Assembly (NCBI GenBank): GCA_028696635.1
Contig: JAQVGR010000141.1
Location: forward strand, 1 to 5,594
Direction: 5' to 3'
Length of the DNA stretch: 5,594 nucleotides
DNA from: Candidatus Krumholzibacteriia bacterium
GTDB taxonomy: Bacteria; Krumholzibacteriota; Krumholzibacteriia; Krumholzibacteriales; Krumholzibacteriaceae
Shown here: positions 1-4,135 of the stretch, one piece after another
Layout of the letters: every line of letters begins with the position of its first letter
Position numbering within the stretch: position 1 is the stretch's first letter
Translations under genes and position numbers: made by a program
The notes under the pieces: generated by a model
Databases searched by the model: none
Told to the model about the DNA's origin: nothing
Seen by the model: only the letters and a program-made list of their open reading frames with translations

Positions 1-1
1 G

Positions 2-295
2 GTCTTCGCCCCGACGGTGAACCTCTACCCGGTCGCGGACCTCGACGAGGCGATCGAGCGCGCCAACGCGGTCGACTTCGGCCTGCACGCGGGGATATTC
101 ACGAGAGATGTCAATAAGGCCTTCAGGGCGATCAGGGAGCTCGAGGTCGGCGGGGTGATCGTGAACGACTCCTCCGACTACCGCGTCGACCTGATGCCGT
201 TCGGCGGCGTGAAGAACAGCGGCCTCGGCCGCGAGGGGATCAGGTTCGCCCTCCAGGAGATGACTGAGCCGCGGGTGGTGTGCTTCAACCTGTGA
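2..295 (+). CDS. NAD(P)-dependent aldehyde dehydrogenase, C-terminal part (5' end outside window)
   Basis: The reading frame is open from base 2 to a TGA at 293-295, giving about 97 residues of the C-terminal end of an aldehyde dehydrogenase superfamily protein, a cytoplasmic enzyme that oxidises aldehydes to acids. Visible family signatures are FAPTVNLYPVADLDEAIERA (the segment following the catalytic domain), FGLHAGIFTRD, the GGVIVND strand, and the MPFGGVKNSGLGREG motif, followed by the terminal EMTEPRVVCFNL. The EMTEPR ending resembles the lactaldehyde or succinate-semialdehyde dehydrogenase-like subgroup, but the substrate cannot be assigned. The catalytic Cys and Glu and the Rossmann fold would lie upstream of the window, so I cannot say whether the gene is intact. 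The GTG at 17 is an internal valine codon and not a start. The last part of this gene occurs twice more downstream, at 2874-2961 and 3944-3997. Confidence 0.93.
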   Translation, partial: VFAPTVNLYPVADLDEAIERANAVDFGLHAGIFTRDVNKAFRAIRELEVGGVIVNDSSDYRVDLMPFGGVKNSGLGREGIRFALQEMTEPRVVCFNL

Positions 296-302
296 GATAC
301 AA

Positions 303-399
303 GGTCCGGCAGCGTCTCCTCGGAGACCCCGTACCTCCGGGGCGCTCGCTTTGAAGTACCGAGCGTGCCCGAGGGTCTCTACGGAGACGCTTCCGGACC
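303..399. repeat. 97-nt imperfect inverted repeat with cloverleaf-like alternative fold
   Basis: It begins 7 bases after the ALDH stop codon. GGTCCGG (303-309) pairs with CCGGACC (393-399), AGCGTCTCC (311-319) with GGAGACGCT (383-391), GAGACCC (323-329) with GGGTCTC (373-379), and CGCTCG (343-348) with CGAGCG (360-365), leaving an 11-nt apical loop. Each arm is also self-complementary as GTCTC-N4-GAGAC (314-327 and 375-388). The element can therefore fold as one long hairpin or as a three-armed cloverleaf closed by a 7-bp stem. There is no T-tract, so it is not a standard intrinsic terminator, although it could still limit read-through from the ALDH gene. It could instead be a REP/BIME-like or MITE-like palindromic element. 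No second copy is visible in the window. Confidence 0.8.
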
Positions 400-456
400 G
401 TTCATCGGGCAAGGCCCGGTCGGGTTCCTCGTCCAGCTGAATATTCCGCACATAGT

Positions 457-480
457 CGCGAACGTTTATCGCCGTTCGCG
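457..480 (+). promoter_or_regulatory. Perfect 8-bp inverted repeat in the lipoprotein leader
   Basis: CGCGAACG (457-464) and CGTTCGCG (473-480) are exact reverse complements around the 8-nt spacer TTTATCGC. The element lies about 72 bases upstream of the lipoprotein start. It could be an operator for a dimeric regulator or an RNA hairpin in the leader; the sequence alone does not decide. No convincing -35/-10 pair was found near it. Confidence 0.5.
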
Positions 481-495
481 TGTTCTTACGGATGA

Positions 496-518
496 GCAGC
501 CGGTTTCATCGCGGCTGC
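496..518 (+). promoter_or_regulatory. 7-bp hairpin in the lipoprotein leader
   Basis: GCAGCCG (496-502) pairs exactly with CGGCTGC (512-518) around a 9-nt loop. It lies between the 457-480 inverted repeat and the hairpin that contains the ribosome binding site, so the leader holds three hairpins in a row. In high-GC DNA an isolated 7-bp stem is weak evidence; it is the series that is notable. Confidence 0.4.
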
Positions 519-528
519 ACTTTGACGG

Positions 529-551
529 CTCCGCACGCGGAGGTGGAATCC
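529..551 (+). promoter_or_regulatory. Ribosome binding site of the lipoprotein gene, partly inside a small hairpin
   Basis: The strong Shine-Dalgarno sequence GGAGGTGG (539-546) precedes ATG 552 with about 6 bases of spacing, and it decides the start. Its first bases form the 3' arm of the hairpin CTCCG (529-533) - CACG - CGGAG (538-542). Opening of this stem would be needed for full ribosome access, so translation may be tunable. Confidence 0.6.
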
Positions 552-1703
552 ATGAAAATCACAGTGGCGCTCAGGACATTCGGTACCTGCGCCGCCCTCC
601 TCGCGTCTTGTGCGACGAACGCGATATCCCAGCCCGAGCCCGTTCCGAGGATGAGCGAGCGATGCCTCGATGCCGCTTCGTACGTCGTTCTCGCGAAGCA
701 GTGGATGGAATACATCGACAGCCACGGGGAGACGGCCGATGCGCTCGTCAATCTCGGCATGGCCCGACGCTACAGCGGGGAGATGGAGGCGGCGAGGCTC
801 GCGGGGAAGAGAGCCGTCGAGCTCGAGCCGGAGAATCCCCGGGCGCTCGCATTCTATGCAACGGTCCTTTCGCTGCTTGACGCGCAGAGCGACGAGGCGA
901 TCGAGCTCCTCGAGCGATGTCGCGCCGTCGCCCCGGACTTCGCCGACGGGCTCATATCACTGGCGGGGGCGTACCTGCGGGGCGGCAGGCTGAAAAAGGC
1001 GGAAGACGCGTGCGGGACGATGTTCGAGCAGCAGATCATACCGCGCCCCCTCCAGGACTTCGCCTACAACATGCTCATCGGGCTCCCCGAGGGTGCCGTC
1101 CTCGTGACGAACGGCGACGACGACACCTTTGCGCCGATCGCGATGCAATCGGGGATGAACCTGAGGACCGACGTCGTCGTGGTCAACCGTCATCTCCTGA
1201 ACGCTCATGTGTACGCCGATTCGCTCTTTCGCGAGCACGAGCTCCTGAGGCCCTCGAAGACGGTCAAGGACGGACTGGGCAGAGAGGCATCGCGCGCGAT
1301 CATCGATCGGTGGCTCGTCGAGGGGAAGACCCCCGTCTATTTCGCAGTGACCGTCCCCCTGCACGATCTCGGCCTCGATACCGGGAAGATGGCCATAGAG
1401 GGACTCGGCTGGAGGGGGGCCGGGGAGGGACTCGAGCCGGAGGAGATCGCACGACTCGTCCTCGAACGGTACCGGCTCGACTCCGCGACCGACTGGGCCT
1501 TCGGATGGGATCTCGTGCCGAACCTCTCGATGGAGGTGGGGCACAATTATGTGGCGAGTCTCATGAATCTCGCGAAACGTGAAGGAGTGGGCGCCGATAC
1601 GCGGTGCAGGCTTCTCGGCAAGGCCCTTGCGATCGCAGAGTTCCATGGCCTGCCTGTAAAAGCGCAGCTGGAAGCGCTCGTGAAGAAGTGCGGAACGAGA
1701 TAG
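552..1703 (+). CDS. TPR-containing outer-membrane lipoprotein with GDDDTF domain
   Basis: The protein has 383 residues from ATG 552, which has a strong Shine-Dalgarno sequence; upstream in-frame GTG 480 and ATG 492 lack both a ribosome binding site and a signal peptide. Residues 1-20 form a lipoprotein signal peptide (K2 and R8 positive, hydrophobic core, lipobox L17-A18-S19-C20). The +2 residue is Ala, which under the Lol rule predicts the outer membrane. Residues about 61-163 form roughly three TPR repeats (for example ALVNLGMARRYSGEMEAAR then AVELEPENPRAL), so it probably binds protein partners. Residues about 175-215 (LPEGAVLVTNGDDDTF to TDVVVVNRHLL) resemble a segment of DUF2723-type membrane proteins, which carry a GDNDTF motif ahead of an R-x-D-V-x-VVN strand. 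Here there are no membrane helices. The C-terminus (about 340-380) looks helical. The exact function is unknown. The gene is immediately upstream of, and probably co-transcribed with, an ECF sigma factor, so an envelope-sensing or envelope-maintenance role is an inference. Confidence 0.85.
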   Translation: MKITVALRTFGTCAALLASCATNAISQPEPVPRMSERCLDAASYVVLAKQWMEYIDSHGETADALVNLGMARRYSGEMEAARLAGKRAVELEPENPRALAFYATVLSLLDAQSDEAIELLERCRAVAPDFADGLISLAGAYLRGGRLKKAEDACGTMFEQQIIPRPLQDFAYNMLIGLPEGAVLVTNGDDDTFAPIAMQSGMNLRTDVVVVNRHLLNAHVYADSLFREHELLRPSKTVKDGLGREASRAIIDRWLVEGKTPVYFAVTVPLHDLGLDTGKMAIEGLGWRGAGEGLEPEEIARLVLERYRLDSATDWAFGWDLVPNLSMEVGHNYVASLMNLAKREGVGADTRCRLLGKALAIAEFHGLPVKAQLEALVKKCGTR

Positions 1704-1708
1704 CACGC

Positions 1709-2269
1709 TTGAATGACGACGAGCTCGTCCGACTCGCGCGCGAGGGGAATCGCACGGCGTTCGGGGAGATCTACGACCGGCACGCCCCCGGCGTCGCCCG
1801 CGCGCTGGCATCGTTCGCCGGTGAGGACAGGGACGCGCTCGACGACCTCGTGCAGGAGGTCTTCTTCAAGGTGATAGAGGGGCTTCCGTCATACACCCCG
1901 AGACGTCCGTTTCCTCACTGGCTCTACACCATCGCGCTCAACACGGGAAGGAACCATGTGCGGGACAACGCACGCGAACTGCCGGTCGATCCGAGCGATC
2001 TCGAATCCGCGCACGCGCGCGATACCTGCCTGACCGATCTGCCGGAGGAGATCCTCGGCGCGCGGCTCGTGCGTCTCGTGGCAGCCCTTCCCGGGCACCT
2101 GCGGGAGGTCGTCTCTCTGAGGATCGGTTCGGGACTGCCGTACGGAGAGATAGGCGAGATCCTCGGAGTCCCGGAGGGAACGGCGCGGAGCCGCATGCAC
2201 AGCGCCGTCGTGGACCTGAGGGCGTCTCTCGGCGTCGTGGTGTCCGAACAGGATAAGGAGTCGCAATGA
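1709..2269 (+). CDS. ECF-family RNA polymerase sigma factor (sigma-70 family)
   Basis: The protein has 186 residues from TTG 1709, a normal length for an ECF sigma factor. Region 2 spans about residues 14-87: the -10 binding helix shows DLVQEVFFKVIEGLPSY followed by PFPHWLYTIALN and NHVRD. Region 4 spans about 117-172: LVAALPGHLREVVSLR, then the helix-turn-helix GLPYGEIGEILGVPEGTARS for -35 recognition. TTG 1709 gives MNDDELVRLAREGN, the typical ECF opening, with a weak purine stretch (1692-1700) as ribosome binding site. GTG 1688 is an alternative that would overlap the lipoprotein gene by 16 bases, and GTG 1604 is unlikely. The gene starts 5 bases after the lipoprotein stop and overlaps the next gene at ATGA (2266-2269), so it sits mid-operon. 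It redirects RNA polymerase in the cytoplasm to a stress or envelope regulon whose targets are not identifiable here. No DNA-repeat autoregulatory promoter was recognised. Confidence 0.93.
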   Translation: MNDDELVRLAREGNRTAFGEIYDRHAPGVARALASFAGEDRDALDDLVQEVFFKVIEGLPSYTPRRPFPHWLYTIALNTGRNHVRDNARELPVDPSDLESAHARDTCLTDLPEEILGARLVRLVAALPGHLREVVSLRIGSGLPYGEIGEILGVPEGTARSRMHSAVVDLRASLGVVVSEQDKESQ

Positions 2270-2595
2270 ACGGAAAGATCGATATCGAAAGGCTGTTGAT
2301 GCGGATCAGGACCGGGATCGATCCCCGGGTAAAGCGTGCGGTGCTGTCGAGGTACGACCAGCGCTTCGGAAGCGCACAGGGTTCCGCCGGCACGGTCCGC
2401 CTCTGGCGAAGACCCGTGCCGTTCTATCTTGCCGCCGCCGCCGTGCTCGCCGTCGCGGTCCTTTCGTTTGCAGGTGGCCGGAGATTCCCGCACGCGGAGC
2501 GCGTAGCGACGACCCCCGCCGCCGTTTCACGGGACTCCCTTGCCTCGGCGGAGCCTGAGCAGGAGTGGCGCTTCACGCAGCGCGACGCCCTCTGA
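2266..2595 (+). CDS. Small single-pass membrane protein coupled to the sigma factor (candidate anti-sigma factor)
   Basis: The protein has 109 residues, and ATG 2266 overlaps the sigma factor stop codon (ATGA), with AAGGAG (2254-2259) as Shine-Dalgarno sequence. It has a charged N-terminal cytoplasmic part (1-50; RLLMRIRTGIDPRVKRAVLS), one hydrophobic helix at about 51-70 (PVPFYLAAAAVLAVAVLSFAG), and a short polar tail of about 39 residues ending RFTQRDAL. Arg and Lys before the helix suggest N-in topology. Genes directly after ECF sigma factors commonly encode their membrane anti-sigma factors, so that is the leading inference. However, the zinc anti-sigma motif HxxxCxxC is absent (the protein has no Cys), and the N-terminal domain is shorter than usual. 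It could instead be an accessory membrane protein. No family was recognised. Confidence 0.75.
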   Translation: MNGKIDIERLLMRIRTGIDPRVKRAVLSRYDQRFGSAQGSAGTVRLWRRPVPFYLAAAAVLAVAVLSFAGGRRFPHAERVATTPAAVSRDSLASAEPEQEWRFTQRDAL

Positions 2596-2618
2596 TCACA
2601 CTCCCCCGCCCGGCCCCT

Positions 2619-2751
2619 GTCAAAAGGGTCCGTCGCCTCCGTACATTTTTGACGGATACGCCCGCCCGAGTACGTCTACTATATGAGGAGGACGGAACTC
2701 CTTAGAGGAACGGGATGGATCAACGATAGGCAAGAAATTCGATTGCCCTGA
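2619..2751 (+). mobile_element. Possible remnant of the left end of an ISNCY-type insertion sequence
   Basis: A short open frame from ATG 2683 to TGA 2749-2751 encodes 22 residues beginning MRRTELL, which matches the N-terminus I recall for ISNCY-family transposases (MRRTELLQEIR...). The similarity then stops. Upstream, GTCAAAA (2619-2625) and TTTTGAC (2647-2653) form an inverted repeat of the sort seen near insertion-sequence ends or in a promoter. If real, this is a scar left by a transposon whose remainder has been lost. Seven matching residues are thin evidence, and the stretch may be ordinary spacer. Confidence 0.22.
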
Positions 2752-2791
2752 ATCGGGCGGGGACACACGCAGATTCGCAGAGCAGTGGCCC

Positions 2792-2873
2792 GCCGGCGAC
2801 CATACAGCCCCATCACGTCGCTCATCGTGGAGAGGCCGGCGGGGGCGCCGACGATGAAGCGGATCGTCCGCAG
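2792..2873 (-). pseudogene. dapB: dapB 3'-end fragment, copy 1 (decayed)
   Basis: Read on the minus strand, 2804-2873 encodes LRTIRFIVGAPAGLSTMSDVMGL, the C-terminal end of 4-hydroxy-tetrahydrodipicolinate reductase (DapB, lysine/diaminopimelate pathway), whose family ends ...GLYDMxDVLGL. The stop codon has become TAT, so the frame runs on. Bases 2792-2873 align with 3604-3685, with six mismatches in 82 positions by eye. The differences inside the reading frame are Y to S, L to M, A to T and stop to Y, with no synonymous change, as expected for a decaying fragment. It abuts the ALDH fragment at 2874 without spacer. Confidence 0.75.
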
Positions 2874-2961
2874 CAACGCGGTCGACTTCGGCCTGCACGA
2901 GGGGATCCGGTTCGCCCTCCGGGAGATGACCGAGCCGCGGGTGGTGTGCTTCAACCTGTGA
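2874..2961 (+). pseudogene. Aldehyde dehydrogenase 3'-end fragment, copy 2, with internal deletion
   Basis: In frame, 2875-2961 encodes NAVDFGLH joined to EGIRFALREMTEPRVVCFNL and TGA. The left part equals bases 64-88 and the right part 233-295 of the ALDH gene at the window start. Exactly 144 bases (48 codons) between them are missing, including the GGVIVND and FGGVKNSGLG motifs. The last 63 bases differ from the first copy at three positions, one of them non-synonymous (Q to R). There is no start codon or ribosome binding site, so it is a non-functional fragment. Similarity ends at the stop codon. Confidence 0.85.
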
Positions 2962-3015
2962 GCCGAACCATCGGCCGTGTCGACCTCGAAACAGCGGCCG
3001 CCGGCAAACACTCTG

Positions 3016-3040
3016 ATTCCGGCCGACGCCGGAATAATAG
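3016..3040 (+). promoter_or_regulatory. Hairpin containing the ribosome binding site of the lectin gene
   Basis: ATTCCGGC (3016-3023) and GCCGGAAT (3028-3035) are perfect 8-bp arms around the tetraloop CGAC. The only Shine-Dalgarno-like sequence before ATG 3041 is GGAA (3031-3034), spaced 6 bases and lying inside the 3' arm. The folded stem would hide it, which suggests translational control, or expression only when the stem is opened. An in-frame TAG (3038-3040) directly before ATG 3041 excludes an upstream start. Confidence 0.6.
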
Positions 3041-3574
3041 ATGCATGCTGCGAAGGTCGTCGCGATCTTGCTGGCGCTGCTGCCGCCGTTCGCCGTCCGG
3101 GCGGAGAGCCCGGTTCAGTGGCTCGCCAACGGCCACTGGTACCAGATGGTGATGGATTCCGCAGTCACCTGGGAAAGCGCCCGGGTGAGCGCCGAGAGCA
3201 TGGTATGGATGGACATGCCGGGCCACCTCGTGACGGTCAATTCACAGGAGGAATACGACTTCCTCGCGGCGTCGGTGTGGAACAACAGGTACATCTACGG
3301 TTGGATCGGCGCGTTCCAGGACAGCCCGTCGCTCCCGGCCGGGGAGGGATGGCAGTGGGTCACCGGCGAGCCCTGGGACTATACTCGCTGGTGTTCCGGC
3401 GAGCCCAATGACTACTACGGCCCCGGCTCCGAGGACTGCGGGGACATGTACCCCGGTGGCTGGAACGACACCGGATGCGGCGGCTGGGCTCATTTCGTCG
3501 TCGAGTACGAGGGCGTGACGGCCGTCGAGGAAGCCTCGTGGAGTACGATCAGGGCTCTGTACAGGACGCGGTGA
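3041..3574 (+). CDS. Secreted C-type-lectin-like domain protein
   Basis: The protein has 177 residues. Residues 1-21 form a Sec signal peptide (K5 positive, core VVAILLALLPPF, cleavage after AVRA). Residues about 30-158 are a C-type lectin-like domain: GHLVTVNSQEEYDFL (61-75), the WIGA strand (88-91), EGWQWVTGEP, then EPN (121-123) and WND (141-143), the pair that in this fold coordinates Ca2+ and sugar. EPN is the mannose-type variant in animal lectins, although bacterial members often bind other ligands. C133 and C146 fit the conserved second disulfide; the usual first disulfide is absent and C118 is unpaired. A short tail, AVEEASWSTIRALYRTR, follows the domain. No membrane anchor is present, so the product is expected to be periplasmic, secreted or surface-bound. 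The gene stands alone between ALDH and dapB gene-end fragments. Confidence 0.92.
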   Translation: MHAAKVVAILLALLPPFAVRAESPVQWLANGHWYQMVMDSAVTWESARVSAESMVWMDMPGHLVTVNSQEEYDFLAASVWNNRYIYGWIGAFQDSPSLPAGEGWQWVTGEPWDYTRWCSGEPNDYYGPGSEDCGDMYPGGWNDTGCGGWAHFVVEYEGVTAVEEASWSTIRALYRTR

Positions 3575-3613
3575 GCGGCAGGCGAGCTCCCGGGCCTGGC
3601 GCGGCCGGCGAGG

Positions 3614-3793
3614 CTACAGCCCCAGCACGTCGCTCATCGTGTAGAGGCCGGCGGGGGCGCCGACGATGAAGCGGATCGCCCGCAGGGTCCCCATGGCGAA
3701 GGTGCGGCGCGAGTGGGCGCGGTGGGTCAGCTCGATCCGCTCCCCCTCGCCGGCGATGATCACTGTGTGCTCGCCTGTGACGTCTCCGCTTCT
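3614..3793 (-). pseudogene. dapB: dapB 3'-end fragment, copy 2 (59 codons, stop retained)
   Basis: Read on the minus strand, an uninterrupted frame gives RSGDVTGEHTVIIAG, GEGERIELTHRAHSRRTFA, MGTLRAIRFIVGAPAG and GLYTMSDVLGL, then TAG (3616-3614). This is the C-terminal part of DapB: GDVxGEHTV and the ELTHRAxSRxTFA segment are family signatures. The N-terminal NAD(P)H-binding domain and the catalytic-site region are missing, and upstream of R the frame meets stops (TGA, TAG), so it is a fragment. It has no frameshift and looks younger than copy 1. It lies convergent to the lectin gene, 39 bases after its stop. Confidence 0.88.
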
Positions 3794-3943
3794 GTATCAC
3801 TATTCATATGAGTCTGTTCATACATTGGACTCAATTGCTCTTGACGTCATCGCGGACGACATGCGGAATGTGGCGACAGCACTCTGTGAGTAGAATATTG
3901 AATGCTCCGCAATTCTAAACTGTTTCTGTTCGTTGTTTGTTAC
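3794..3943. other. AT-richer island of unknown origin between dapB and ALDH fragments
   Basis: These 150 bases have about 43 percent GC by hand count, clearly below the surrounding sequence. No convincing gene is present. A TTGACG (3841-3846) resembles a -35 box, but no good -10 sits 16-18 bases downstream. The stretch is bounded exactly by the two gene-end fragments, so it may be the remnant of an inserted element or an original intergenic spacer. Confidence 0.5.
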
Positions 3944-3997
3944 CGGTTCGCCCTCCAGGAGATGACCGAGCCGCGTGTTGTGTGCTTTAACCTGTAG
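3944..3997 (+). pseudogene. Aldehyde dehydrogenase 3'-end fragment, copy 3
   Basis: It encodes RFALQEMTEPRVVCFNL and then TAG, identical in protein to the end of the ALDH gene at the window start. The DNA differs at five codons, all synonymous (AGG/CGG, ACT/ACC, CGG/CGT, GTG/GTT, TTC/TTT), and TGA is replaced by TAG. Similarity begins abruptly at 3943/3944 and ends at the stop codon. The fragment has no start and cannot be expressed alone. Confidence 0.85.
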
Positions 3998-4135
3998 ACG
4001 CCATGGCCGCAGGCGGGCGGCTGCTCGCGCAACGATCGAGGGTCGAGCCGTCGTCCGCTCTTCCTCCCCCGACCGCTGGGGCTGAAGGACGCATGTTCGG
4101 CGACGAACCGTATCCGTCAATGGCTCGTTCCTCGA
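3998..4135. other. Intergenic region, no gene recognised
   Basis: This is a GC-rich spacer between the third ALDH fragment and the stop codon of the minus-strand repeat protein. Open frames crossing it lack a ribosome binding site and family resemblance. No hairpin with a T-tract was found on either strand, so no terminator can be assigned. Confidence 0.5.

Noticed and set aside
17..295. GTG 17 as start of a small gene
   Set aside because: The frame continues to the left edge with aldehyde dehydrogenase similarity (VFAPTVNLYPV), so GTG 17 is an internal valine codon.
303..399. Cloverleaf-shaped fold considered as a tRNA gene
   Set aside because: The 7-bp closing stem and three arms look tRNA-like, but the third arm has a 4-nt loop TACG instead of a 7-nt TTC loop, there is no D-loop GG, no CCA, and the middle loop is 11 nt.
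303..399. Inverted repeat considered as an integron attC site
   Set aside because: The conserved RYYYAAC and GTTRRRY boxes at the ends are missing, no integrase is visible, and the repeat does not recur after the other cargo genes.
365..880. Plus-strand open frame overlapping the lipoprotein start
   Set aside because: It is Arg/Gly-rich with no ribosome binding site, and the overlapping frame has a signal peptide, TPR repeats and a strong Shine-Dalgarno sequence.
957..1811. Long antisense open frame (284 codons, minus strand) over the lipoprotein gene
   Set aside because: It is a shadow of the plus-strand lipoprotein in high-GC sequence: no ribosome binding site, Arg/Pro-rich composition, and no family resemblance.
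3041..3574. C-type lectin considered as target of a diversity-generating retroelement
   Set aside because: There is no reverse transcriptase, no template repeat of the lectin 3' part in the window, and no excess of AAY codons in the loop region.
2649..4120. Shared 12-mer TTGACGGATACG at 2649-2660 (plus) and 4109-4120 (minus)
   Set aside because: A single 12-base match between strands of a 5.6-kb window is expected by chance, and no flanking similarity is seen.
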